Source of the DNA: Segatella copri
GTDB lineage: Bacteria; Bacteroidota; Bacteroidia; Bacteroidales; Bacteroidaceae
Direction of reading: 5' to 3'
Length of the DNA stretch: 22,905 nt
Assembly (NCBI RefSeq): GCF_019127135.1
Contig: NZ_JAHOEA010000055.1
Coordinates: 1 to 22,905, forward strand
A program made the translations under genes and the position numbers. The notes below the pieces were generated by a model that was given only the letters and a program-made list of their open reading frames with translations, had not been told where the DNA came from and searched no databases. Below are positions 1 through 7,022 of this stretch, one piece after another. Numbering within the stretch: position 1 is the first letter of the stretch; the number at the start of each line of letters is the position of its first letter.

Positions 1-47
1 AGAGTCCATGTACGTGGGTATGGATACTCATGTACGTGTGCAGGTTC

Positions 48-163
48 AACTGATTTCAGTAGACACTTTTTTACTTTATCAACTGGAAAAGTAGACACTA
101 TCAGTTATATAAAACTAGAAAAGTAGACACTATTGATGCAACAAAACTGAAATAGTAGACGCT
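48..163. repeat. Four-copy direct repeat array, 32-bp period
   Basis: GTAGACACT occurs at 59, 91 and 123, with a GTAGACGCT variant at 155. The spacing is exactly 32 bp each time, about three helical turns. Units 2 to 4 share a longer consensus, AACTRGAAAAGTAGACACT-like, starting at 81, 113 and 145. The first unit starts at 48 and has one extra base. The remaining 13 bases of each unit are variable and AT-rich. The repeated part is too short and degenerate for a CRISPR array. It could be the multiple terminal repeats of an IS21-like element end, plasmid-type iterons, or a protein-binding array; nothing in the window decides between these. Confidence 0.75.
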
Positions 164-200
164 TCTTTTTCGATTTTAGATCAACTCATAGCTGTTTTTT

Positions 201-288
201 ATGATACTACTATGCGATTTTATGATACTTCTACAAAAATAATGATACTTCGATGATACTTTTTGTAAAATAAACCAAAAAGTATCAT
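201..288. repeat. ATGATACT octamer array with 13-bp inverted repeat
   Basis: ATGATACT is present at 201, 222, 242 and 253, and inverted as AGTATCAT at 281. Start-to-start distances are 21, 20 and 11 bp, close to whole helical turns, so the sites would lie on one face of the DNA. The last direct copy and the inverted copy belong to a perfect 13-bp inverted repeat (ATGATACTTTTTG at 253-265, CAAAAAGTATCAT at 276-288) with a 10-nt loop. No T-tract follows, so it is not an obvious terminator. The half-site ATGATA also forms the palindrome at 537-552 beside the hipB-like start. These may therefore be upstream operator sites of the same regulator. Confidence 0.7.
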
Positions 289-478
289 TCTTGTAATGTG
301 TTGTATATCTGTAATATAAGTGGTAAATTAGCCGAAAAATGAGACTTTGAGACTTTTTTCGCGAAAAAACATTTGTGTGCGAGAATAAACAAAAGGGAAA
401 AACATGTCATTTTCCTAAAAAATAATAGTAAGTTAGAAAATAATCTCTTGAAAGCTTGCCAGTCTCATTTCTTTTTCT
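289..478. other. AT-rich non-coding region with small palindrome
   Basis: No gene is visible here. It contains a 16-bp perfect palindrome (TTTTTTCGCGAAAAAA, 354-369). Degenerate relatives of the octamer lie nearby: ATGAGACT at 339, TTGAGACT at 347, and inverted AGTCTCAT at 461. The rest is AT-rich with no convincing coding frame on either strand. Confidence 0.5.
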
Positions 479-486
479 TATTTTTG
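479..486 (+). promoter_or_regulatory. Candidate -7 box for the hipBA pair
   Basis: TATTTTTG matches the Bacteroidota -7 consensus TAnnTTTG and lies 85 bp before the hipB-like start. A weak -33 candidate (CTTG, 455-458) precedes it by 20 nt. This places the palindromes at 496-526 and 537-552 in the leader, downstream of the start of transcription. Confidence 0.45.
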
Positions 487-495
487 CACCCATAA

Positions 496-552
496 ATATC
501 AGTATATTGAAGGTAAAGGCTGATATATGGGATAAATATCATTATAATGATA
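496..552. promoter_or_regulatory. Candidate autoregulatory operators upstream of hipB
   Basis: Two dyads sit just before the start codon at 572. One is ATATCAG (496-502) paired with CTGATAT (520-526). The other is the perfect 16-bp palindrome TATCATTATAATGATA (537-552). Both use TATCA/TGATA half-sites. HipB-type antitoxins are known to bind TATCC-like dyads and repress their own operon. Binding by the gene 572-880 product is inferred from position and symmetry only. Confidence 0.55.
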
Positions 553-571
553 GATAAATTAATAGAAGATT

Positions 572-880
572 ATGGCTGATTTATATGAATATTCTACTCC
601 TGAGTTGGTACGCTTACTGGGAGTGAGATTCAAGGAATATAGAATGCGATGCAATCTCACCCAGAAAGAGGTTGCCGAGCTTACTGGGCTTGGCTTGACC
701 ACCATCCACAAGTTTGAGAATGGAACAGCGGGCAATCTTTCGCTTTCCACTTTTCTCCTCTTGCTGAAGGTGGTGGGTCAGATTGATGCCATCAATGATG
801 TGCTTCCAGAACTTCCTCCATCTCCTTATCTGATGAGAAAGGATGAGAAGAAGGCACAGAGAATTCGTCATACTAAATAA
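572..880 (+). CDS. HipB-like XRE-family antitoxin/repressor
   Basis: This 102-residue protein has a helix-turn-helix region at about residues 15-65. The pattern LGVRFKEYRMRCNLTQKEVA, then LGLTTIHKFENG, is typical of Cro/XRE domains. The short basic C-terminus (KDEKKAQRIRHTK) resembles the flexible tails of antitoxins. It lies 9 bp upstream of a hipA-family kinase gene on the same strand, the usual antitoxin-toxin order. The expected role is to bind and neutralise the kinase and to repress the operon through the dyads at 496-552. The start at 572 fits an A-rich leader without a Shine-Dalgarno sequence. Family assignment is firm; target DNA and neutralising activity are inferred. Confidence 0.85.
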   Translation: MADLYEYSTPELVRLLGVRFKEYRMRCNLTQKEVAELTGLGLTTIHKFENGTAGNLSLSTFLLLLKVVGQIDAINDVLPELPPSPYLMRKDEKKAQRIRHTK

Positions 881-889
881 TAACTGGTT

Positions 890-2380
890 ATGGTAAATAC
901 TTTGAGAGTAATGCTTTGGGACGAAGAAATCGGTCGCTTGGCATGGGACAATCGCCGCAGGTTATCGTACTTTACATATAATCCTGAGTTCTTGAAGAAG
1001 GGAATTGATGTTTCTCCTCTTCAAGCTCCTGTGCGTGGTATTCGTGCAATGACACCCGTGTGGGGAGAGGATGCCAAAATGTACCAGAAACTTCCTGCAT
1101 TTCTAGCAGATTCGTTGCCGGATGCCTGGGGTAATCAGCTTTTCGAGCTTTGGCGAATTCAAAATCATATTCCAAATGCTGATATAACTCCGTTGGATAA
1201 ACTTTCTTTTATCGGTAAGCGAGGCATGGGTGCATTGGAATTCTTGCCAGAGGTGGCAAAGACGGATAAGGCTGAAATGATAGATGTCAAGTCGTTGGCC
1301 GATTTGGCAGAGCGCATATTCATCGAGCGTGAAAATGCCCACATCATGCCAGAGGAATCTATCACTATGCAGTCTTTGCTTACCGTGGGAACATCGGCTG
1401 GTGGACGTCAACCTAAGGCTATCATTGCCATCAATAAAGATACGGGGGAAATACGAAGTGGTCAGGTGGCTGGGCTGCAGGATTATGATTATTACATATT
1501 GAAATTTGGAGACACAAAATACAGTTCTGCTGAGATAGAGATGACCTACTATGAGATGGCCATCAAGTCGGGAATAGATATGATGCCATCCAGGCTATAT
1601 GAGATTGATGGAAACAGGAATTTCATAACGAAGCGTTTCGACCGTGATGGTGAGCGGAAATTGCATACACAGACCCTTGCTGCGATTTCTCCGGAAACCG
1701 ATAGCTATGAGGGACTTGTGGCTATCTGTAGAAAATTATATTTGCCGGAGACTGATTGCCAGGAAGTATTTCGCAGACTTGTGTTCAATGTCCTTTCCAA
1801 CAATACGGATGATCATACAAAGAATTTCTCTTTTGTGATGGACGAGGCGGGTCTTTGGCGTTTGTCGCCAGCCTACGATCTTACTTATATTATAGATACT
1901 GGAGGCTATTTACCTAATACGGGTCATTGTATGTATGTAAGGTCTAAACTGCATCATATTTCTTACGATGATGCCATTCAGTTTGCCAAGGACAATGGCA
2001 TTCGGCGTGCTGATGCAATCATTAGGGAAGTAGCTGATTCTCTGCTGCAATTCCGTGACATAGCCAAGCGAAATGAGGTTCAGGACAGATGGATCAGTTC
2101 CATAGAGTCAGCGATAAATGCTCATCTCGTATCATGGGGATTGGAGGATAAAGACAACAGTTCTGCTTCTTTTGAGATAGATGGCAAAAGTTGTACTGAT
2201 GTTCGCATAGAGCAGGCTTACAAAGGCAACTTCCATTTGTATGCAAGCATAGATGGGCGAGACTGTAAGTTTATTATCGGAAAGAACAAGCCCGAATATG
2301 CTACGATTCAAGAGACGGGATTGTCGAATCTTCCGGAGACGATGCTCAGAGATTTGGTCGCGAAATATCTGGTGAGATAG
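890..2380 (+). CDS. HipA-family serine/threonine kinase toxin
   Basis: This 496-residue protein has the HipA architecture. An N-terminal couple_hipA-type subdomain spans about 1-110, followed by the kinase core. The GTSAGGRQPK loop (167-176) carries S169, at the place of the serine that is autophosphorylated in HipA proteins. K205 in YYILKFGD fits the ATP-binding lysine. TDDHTKN (306-312) is the catalytic loop, with D307 or D308 as base and N312 as metal ligand. SPAYDL (326-331) supplies the metal-binding D330. Known HipA kinases phosphorylate glutamyl-tRNA synthetase or other translation factors and cause dormancy; the target here is unknown. It is about 55 residues longer than E. coli HipA. 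Residues from about 425 to the end (FEIDGKSCTDV onward) look like an added small domain. It is probably co-transcribed with the HTH gene 9 bp upstream. Confidence 0.88.
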   Translation: MVNTLRVMLWDEEIGRLAWDNRRRLSYFTYNPEFLKKGIDVSPLQAPVRGIRAMTPVWGEDAKMYQKLPAFLADSLPDAWGNQLFELWRIQNHIPNADITPLDKLSFIGKRGMGALEFLPEVAKTDKAEMIDVKSLADLAERIFIERENAHIMPEESITMQSLLTVGTSAGGRQPKAIIAINKDTGEIRSGQVAGLQDYDYYILKFGDTKYSSAEIEMTYYEMAIKSGIDMMPSRLYEIDGNRNFITKRFDRDGERKLHTQTLAAISPETDSYEGLVAICRKLYLPETDCQEVFRRLVFNVLSNNTDDHTKNFSFVMDEAGLWRLSPAYDLTYIIDTGGYLPNTGHCMYVRSKLHHISYDDAIQFAKDNGIRRADAIIREVADSLLQFRDIAKRNEVQDRWISSIESAINAHLVSWGLEDKDNSSASFEIDGKSCTDVRIEQAYKGNFHLYASIDGRDCKFIIGKNKPEYATIQETGLSNLPETMLRDLVAKYLVR

Positions 2381-2535
2381 AAGAGAAGTGATTAAAAAAG
2401 CAGGAAAATGTAAAGAATATCAAAGAAAGAGAGGCTTTTATGCAAGTTTTTCCCAAAAAACATGGCTATGTCGAGAAAGTTTTGTAATTTTGAAGCGGAT
2501 TTGGTGTATGCCATCTCCAAGACATATTAGAATAT

Positions 2536-2710
2536 AAAGAGGCGTTATGCTTATCTTGTAACTTTGGAAACCTGAGAAATTTTCAAAAAGAGATACAATG
2601 ATAGCATAGTGGTTCTCACGCATAGCGTGGGCTACTATTACTATATCTGTATCTCAGGGTTTTCTCAGGACCTCCAAAGTTAGGTGTGGTATATGTAGAC
2701 CACGCTTCTT
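2536..2710. repeat. Long imperfect palindrome in the 2381-2744 gap
   Basis: The gap before the lipoprotein gene holds a large inverted repeat. TAACTTTGGA (2559-2568), CCTGAGAAA (2571-2579) and GAGATACA (2590-2597) recur in the same order on the minus strand, reading from 2682 down to about 2649. Outer segments AAGAGGCGT (2536-2544) and ACGCTTCTT (2702-2710) also pair with one mismatch. The centre is a CACGC-ATA-GCGTG hairpin (2617-2629). A competing pairing exists between 2624-2635 and 2695-2706 (11 of 12 bases). TAACTTTG fits the -7 promoter consensus in each arm, both pointing inward. It could be a MITE-like remnant, an invertible promoter segment or a structured leader RNA. The remaining gap (2381-2535) shows no gene. 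Confidence 0.6.
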
Positions 2711-2744
2711 GTATATGAAAGTTTAACTAATAAATAATGAGATT

Positions 2745-4976
2745 ATGAAAGTAATTTTAAAGAAAGCCGTTGTGGTTGTTACCATAGGAATGATGACAAT
2801 GCTACAGTCTTGTTCTAGTAATGACGACCTGGATGGTTACACTCCTACTAACTTTAATGTAGGTGGTAAGGTAGAAAAAGGTCCTTTTGTTAGAGGTACA
2901 GCCATCCAAATGCAGCCTTTAGATGCTGACCTAGATGAAACAGGTGAGTCTTTTACTTCTACGATTACAGATAATGAGGGTACTTTTACTTTTGGATCTA
3001 AATTGTTAAAGTCTCCCTATATAAAACTGTCTGCTTCTGGATATTATTTTAATGAAGTAACTGGCGAACTTTCTAAAGGCACTTTGGCTTTAAATGCTGT
3101 TGCTAATCTTCAAAATGCAGCTGATGTGAATTTGAATATTCTTTCAAATCTTAAGTATCAGAGAGTTATGGATTTGGTAGCTAAGGATGGTAAGTCATTT
3201 AAGGAAGCCAATAATCAGGCACAAGAAGAAGTCCTCAAGACTTTTGGTCTCGAAAAGTATGCCAAGACTGATGTTAATCATTTCTCGATTACTTCTGGTA
3301 CTGATGAAGCTGCAGCTCTTATTGCCGTGTCATCTTTAATTCTGTACAATCGTTCTGAAGCACAAATTACTGAGTATTTATCTCAACTTTCAGAAGAGTT
3401 TGCTGAGGATGGTAATTTCTCAGAAACTACCAAACTACAAATTCGTAAAGATATGTTTTCTTTGGAAAGCAAATTGCCTCAAATAGCAGAGAATATCAAG
3501 AAACGCTATCAAGAGATGGGTAAAGAGGTTGCCGTTAAGAATCTTATCTATTATTTCGATTGGGATGGAGATGGAACCGCAGGAAATGAAATTGCGCCTG
3601 AAAATCATCCTGTCAGTTTGGAAACAAATAATATCAATGTACCTATGGAAGGTGGAAGCTATGAGGTAAAGGTAAATACAACTGTACCTGTTTACTTAGA
3701 GCGACCAAGTATTCCTGGTGATGATATATACGATAATTCGACTTCTGTTTCGGGAATGGAAATTTATGAGACCGGAAGTGGAAGTGAACCTTGTATCAAC
3801 TATACTAAAGAATTGAATAATAATATCTTAAAGGTAGTTGTAAAGGCTGCCTCTTTTAGGAAGAAACAAGCTGTTTCAATTCCTTTATATGATGGTATGG
3901 GTAATGTAGTGGCTAGCTTGAGCTTAACTCAGCAAGCTAATCCTAATGCAGAAATCATAGTGCCTCGACTCGGAAGTGTTGGTATCAGTTTGGTTTCTGA
4001 TTTTATGAGGAGTTTGTCTGAAGCTGTAACCCTTGAGGCGGGGATGAATTATCGTTATACAAAGATAATAAATGATTCTCGTTTTGTTGCTCCTATTCGT
4101 AGCAGTGAACCGAATATCCGTAAGTGTTGGAATGATTCATACCAAGCGCTGAATATGATAGCAAGGCTGTATAGAGCAGACACCATGTATAGAGCTGTAT
4201 ATTCTCCTTATCTGAATGTTTATCGAGATTTGTGCTACTATCAAATGTTAATTTGGTGGGGTGGTGTAGTTGTGATGCCTAATGCAGGTTTTGAAGGTTA
4301 TGCAGATTCTTATGTTCCAAGAACATCTGAATCTAGTATTCTACAAATGCTGGAAGAAGAACTGGTAGAAGCAATAAGAAATTTGGATGAAAAGAAATGT
4401 GTAGCTTTTGCAACCAACGCCAATGATGCTTTGTTTGTATCGAAGGATGTGGCTCGTATTCTTTTGGCGAAAGTATATATGTATCAGCAAAAATGGGCTG
4501 CAGCTAGTGATCTTCTCCAACAAGTTGTTGACAAAAATATATACTCTATGGAAAAAGTTCCAACAAAATATACATCTGAAAACAAAGATCTAATATTGGC
4601 TTTGAAGTTTGGCAACGAGTCAAGAGCCTCTAGAGTATATGTAGACGGAAGTCCTGAAAAGGTAGTACCTATTATGACATCAACAGATGTCAAGCTTTTA
4701 TATGCTGAATGCGAAATTCACTTGGGTAACAATGCAAAGGCTTCAAAATATATTTCAGAAGTGGGTAATATAAATGGTATTTCCGGAACAAATGTTTCTG
4801 TTGAGGGAATTAAGCAACTGAGGAAGTCGCTTAAATTGCAAGACTATTTTGCTTTCTTGAAAAGGAATGGTTTGGCGATGAAAGAACTCGGATTAGAAAA
4901 ATATCAGTTGCTTTTACCTATTCCTCAAAATGAATTAATGGGGAATCCAAATTTGAATCAAAACCCAGGGTATTGA
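2745..4976 (+). CDS. Lipoprotein: N-terminal domain + BACON-like + SusD-like C-terminus
   Basis: This 743-residue lipoprotein has a signal peptide ending in LQSC (20-23), so C23 would be lipidated. The following SSNDD resembles acidic Bacteroidota surface-export signals. Residues about 38-100 (VGGKVEKGPFVRGT) match a beta-sandwich-type N-terminal domain seen in Bacteroidota lipoproteins. FDWDGDGTAGNE (271-282) looks like a calcium-binding loop. Residues about 295-397 (VPMEGGSYEVKV to LTQQANP) resemble a BACON domain. From about 410 the protein is SusD/RagB-like: YQMLIWWGGVVVMP (499-512), a TPR-like stretch (565-600), and the hallmark ending LLLPIPQNELMGNPNLNQNPGY, paraphrased as the SusD terminus. 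SusD proteins bind glycans at the cell surface for a TonB-dependent SusC partner, but no SusC gene is adjacent. DNA here is AT-richer than the downstream core genes. Substrate unknown. Confidence 0.75.
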   Translation: MKVILKKAVVVVTIGMMTMLQSCSSNDDLDGYTPTNFNVGGKVEKGPFVRGTAIQMQPLDADLDETGESFTSTITDNEGTFTFGSKLLKSPYIKLSASGYYFNEVTGELSKGTLALNAVANLQNAADVNLNILSNLKYQRVMDLVAKDGKSFKEANNQAQEEVLKTFGLEKYAKTDVNHFSITSGTDEAAALIAVSSLILYNRSEAQITEYLSQLSEEFAEDGNFSETTKLQIRKDMFSLESKLPQIAENIKKRYQEMGKEVAVKNLIYYFDWDGDGTAGNEIAPENHPVSLETNNINVPMEGGSYEVKVNTTVPVYLERPSIPGDDIYDNSTSVSGMEIYETGSGSEPCINYTKELNNNILKVVVKAASFRKKQAVSIPLYDGMGNVVASLSLTQQANPNAEIIVPRLGSVGISLVSDFMRSLSEAVTLEAGMNYRYTKIINDSRFVAPIRSSEPNIRKCWNDSYQALNMIARLYRADTMYRAVYSPYLNVYRDLCYYQMLIWWGGVVVMPNAGFEGYADSYVPRTSESSILQMLEEELVEAIRNLDEKKCVAFATNANDALFVSKDVARILLAKVYMYQQKWAAASDLLQQVVDKNIYSMEKVPTKYTSENKDLILALKFGNESRASRVYVDGSPEKVVPIMTSTDVKLLYAECEIHLGNNAKASKYISEVGNINGISGTNVSVEGIKQLRKSLKLQDYFAFLKRNGLAMKELGLEKYQLLLPIPQNELMGNPNLNQNPGY

Positions 4977-4982
4977 TATACA

Positions 4983-5022
4983 AAAATAGGGAGCGTTGAT
5001 ATTTCATAACGTTCCCTATTTT
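4983..5022 (+). terminator. Terminator after the SusD-like lipoprotein gene
   Basis: The arms AAAATAGGGA-g-CGTT (4983-4997) and AACG-t-TCCCTATTTT (5008-5022) form a near-perfect stem ending in a short T-run, 7 bp after the stop codon. The A-run on the other side may allow bidirectional function. Confidence 0.8.
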
Positions 5023-5131
5023 CTTGAAATAGACTCTGGTAGTCTAGTCTGTAAAGTCTTATTTTATGATAACAATTAGCCCTAAGGCTCTGATAATTGG
5101 TTACAAAGATATTGAATACCGCAAAGGATTT

Positions 5132-5209
5132 TAGATAAAAATATGCTTGAACAGGGGCGGTAACTCGTTTCTTAAGGCCGTTACCGCCCCGTTTCAAGCA
5201 TGTTTTGTT
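5132..5209. repeat. 78-bp hairpin repeat, copy 1
   Basis: This 78-bp element matches copy 2 at 6933-7010 in 72 of 78 positions by direct reading. Its core is an 11-bp perfect stem, GGGGCGGTAAC (5154-5164) with GTTACCGCCCC (5180-5190). A second paired segment, ATGCTTGAA (5143-5151) with TTCAAGCAT (5193-5201), extends it to about 20 paired positions with two mismatches. The two copies flank the ATPase/nuclease gene in the same orientation. The rest of the 4977-5316 gap holds a terminator on the left and a promoter on the right, with no gene. Confidence 0.85.
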
Positions 5210-5260
5210 GAATTGCGGTTCTGTTTTTGCAGTGATATATTGTTAATAATCAGAAAAATG

Positions 5261-5291
5261 CTTGTTTTCTGAAATATTATCTGTATCTTTG
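5261..5291 (+). promoter_or_regulatory. Promoter of the AAA-ATPase/nuclease gene
   Basis: TATCTTTG (5284-5291) is a perfect -7 box. The -33 candidate CTTG (5261-5264) stands 19 nt upstream, the spacing expected for Bacteroidota promoters. The coding start follows 25 bp after the box. Confidence 0.7.
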
Positions 5292-5316
5292 TACCTAGAT
5301 TATAAAGAGTAAGATT

Positions 5317-6879
5317 ATGGCTTCAAAGAGATATCCTTTGGGAATACAAACGTTCTCCGAAATCGTGAAGGGGAATTACTTCTATGCTGACAAGACGGCT
5401 ATCGTCTATCAGCTGGCTCATTATGCCAAGTTCCATTTTCTGAGTCGCCCGCGTCGATTCGGAAAATCCTTGTTTGTATCTACCCTCCAGGCTTACTTCG
5501 AGGGTAAGAAAGAACTGTTCAAGGGCCTTGCCATCGAACAGATGGAGAAGGAATGGACGGCATATCCTGTCATCCACTTGGATCTGAGCAGTGGTAAGTA
5601 TTATAGTTTGGAGAATACTAAAATCATATTAAACAATATTCTTAAAGTTGAAGAGCAGAAATATGGAATAGAAGTTCCTGAATCTGAGCGTGAAGGCTTT
5701 GGGGCTCGATTTAGGAATATTTTGCTTGCAGCTACTGCTCAAACAGGTAAACAAGTTGTCGTTCTCATCGACGAATATGACGCACCTATGCATGATTCTG
5801 TAAGTGACGAAGAGTTGCAGAAGACCATCCGCAACATCATGAGAGATTTCTTCAGCCCCTTGAAGCAGCAAGAGGGAAACATCCGCTTTGTATTCATCAC
5901 AGGCATCTCCAAGTTTAGTCAGCTCAGCATCTTTAGTGAATTGAACAATCTCAAGATTCTCACGTTGAAGGATGAATACAGTAGCTGTTGTGGTATTACC
6001 AAGAGTGAATTGACTCAGTATTTCCGTGAGGGAATCGAGGAGATGGCTGAGCATAATGGACTCACTTATGAGGAGACCTTGCAGCAACTCAAGCAGCATT
6101 ATGATGGCTACCATTTCAGTATCAATAGCGAGGATATCTTCAATCCTTACAGCATTATCAATGCTTTGGATGATAAGGAGTTTAATAGCTATTGGTTTAC
6201 ATCTGGTACGCCTACGTTCCTGATAGAACTGATGCAGCAGAAGAATTTGGATATGCTCAATCTGGACGATCTGTGGATACAGGCATCACGTTTTGATACA
6301 CCTACGGAAAGGCTTGCTGATCCTATTCCTGTCCTTTTCCAAAGTGGCTACCTTACCATTAAAGGATATGAGAAGAAAGGCAAGTTGTATCATCTCTGTT
6401 TCCCAAATCAAGAAGTAAGACAAGGTTTCTCTGAAAGTCTCGTCAGGTATTATTCTGCGCATGACATGAACAGATATGATGCCATCGTGTATGCTTATTC
6501 CAAGAATGTGCTCATCAATGACGACATGGGAGCCTTTATGCCTCACTTGAAGGCATTCTATGATAAGTTCCCATATACGATTATCAACAATAATGAGCGT
6601 CACTATCAAGCCGTAATATTCACCATCTTCACCATGCTTGGCGAAGATGTGAAGGTGGAGCATACTACTTCGGATGGAAGAATAGACCTTGTTCTCAAGA
6701 CGGATAAGAGTATCTTTATCTTTGAGTTGAAATATAAGAAGTCTGCCGACATCGCCATGGCGCAAATCAGCGATAAGAACTATGCCAAGGCTTTTGCCGA
6801 TGATGGGCGAAAGGTTGTGAAAGTGAGTATTAACTTCTCGGAAAACCAACGAAGTATAGAGGATTGGGTGATAGAATAA
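5317..6879 (+). CDS. AAA-ATPase-like / PD-(D/E)XK nuclease-family protein
   Basis: This 520-residue protein belongs to a family abundant in Bacteroidota genomes (AAA-ATPase_like plus DUF1703 in Pfam terms). The N-terminus IQTFSEIVKGNYFYADKT is typical. RPRRFGKS (44-51) is the Walker A-type loop, with K50 and S51. VVVLIDEYDAP (147-157) is Walker B, and YDGYHF (262-267) is a family motif. The C-terminal nuclease fold shows D457 in GRIDLVL (455-460 region) and E470-x-K472 in FIFELK, the D-ExK signature. YAKAF (489-493) fits the trailing helix motif. Cellular function is not established; mobile-element or defence roles have been suggested from fold and expansion. It is a single-gene unit with its own promoter, flanked by the twin 78-bp hairpin repeats, which suggests a cassette that can duplicate or move. 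Confidence 0.85.
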   Translation: MASKRYPLGIQTFSEIVKGNYFYADKTAIVYQLAHYAKFHFLSRPRRFGKSLFVSTLQAYFEGKKELFKGLAIEQMEKEWTAYPVIHLDLSSGKYYSLENTKIILNNILKVEEQKYGIEVPESEREGFGARFRNILLAATAQTGKQVVVLIDEYDAPMHDSVSDEELQKTIRNIMRDFFSPLKQQEGNIRFVFITGISKFSQLSIFSELNNLKILTLKDEYSSCCGITKSELTQYFREGIEEMAEHNGLTYEETLQQLKQHYDGYHFSINSEDIFNPYSIINALDDKEFNSYWFTSGTPTFLIELMQQKNLDMLNLDDLWIQASRFDTPTERLADPIPVLFQSGYLTIKGYEKKGKLYHLCFPNQEVRQGFSESLVRYYSAHDMNRYDAIVYAYSKNVLINDDMGAFMPHLKAFYDKFPYTIINNNERHYQAVIFTIFTMLGEDVKVEHTTSDGRIDLVLKTDKSIFIFELKYKKSADIAMAQISDKNYAKAFADDGRKVVKVSINFSENQRSIEDWVIE

Positions 6880-6932
6880 ATGAAATAGAAGAAAGTTGGT
6901 GACCTTCATCAGGTGTATGTCACCACACTATA

Positions 6933-7010
6933 TAGATAAAAATATAACTGAACAGGGGCGGTAACTCGATTTTTAAGGCAGTTACCGCCCCGTTTCAAGC
7001 ATGTTTTGTT
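6933..7010. repeat. 78-bp hairpin repeat, copy 2
   Basis: This is the second copy of the 5132-5209 element, in the same orientation, with six substitutions. The 11-bp core stem is intact: GGGGCGGTAAC (6955-6965) with GTTACCGCCCC (6981-6991). The left outer arm has three changes (AAC for GCT), so the lower stem is weaker than in copy 1. It lies between the stop codons of two convergent genes and could also act as a transcription end. Confidence 0.85.
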
Positions 7011-7022
7011 CTTTTGCAGAAC

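Noticed and set aside
1..94. Open frame from the left edge ending at TAG 92-94 as the end of an upstream gene
   Set aside because: About 30 residues only, runs through the 32-bp repeats, has no recognisable motif; repeats of this kind are more likely non-coding.
48..163. CRISPR array
   Set aside because: Conserved part is only 9-19 bp, variable part 13 bp, no cas genes; spacers would be too short.
253..288. Intrinsic terminator at the 13-bp inverted repeat
   Set aside because: Stem is AT-rich, and no T-run follows the stem in either direction; operator use fits better.
2438..2623. 61-residue minus-strand frame in the gap before the lipoprotein gene
   Set aside because: It falls within the imperfect palindrome and has no promoter, motif or coding character.
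4958..5197. 79-residue minus-strand frame between lipoprotein and ATPase genes
   Set aside because: Covers a terminator and the hairpin repeat; no family similarity recognised.
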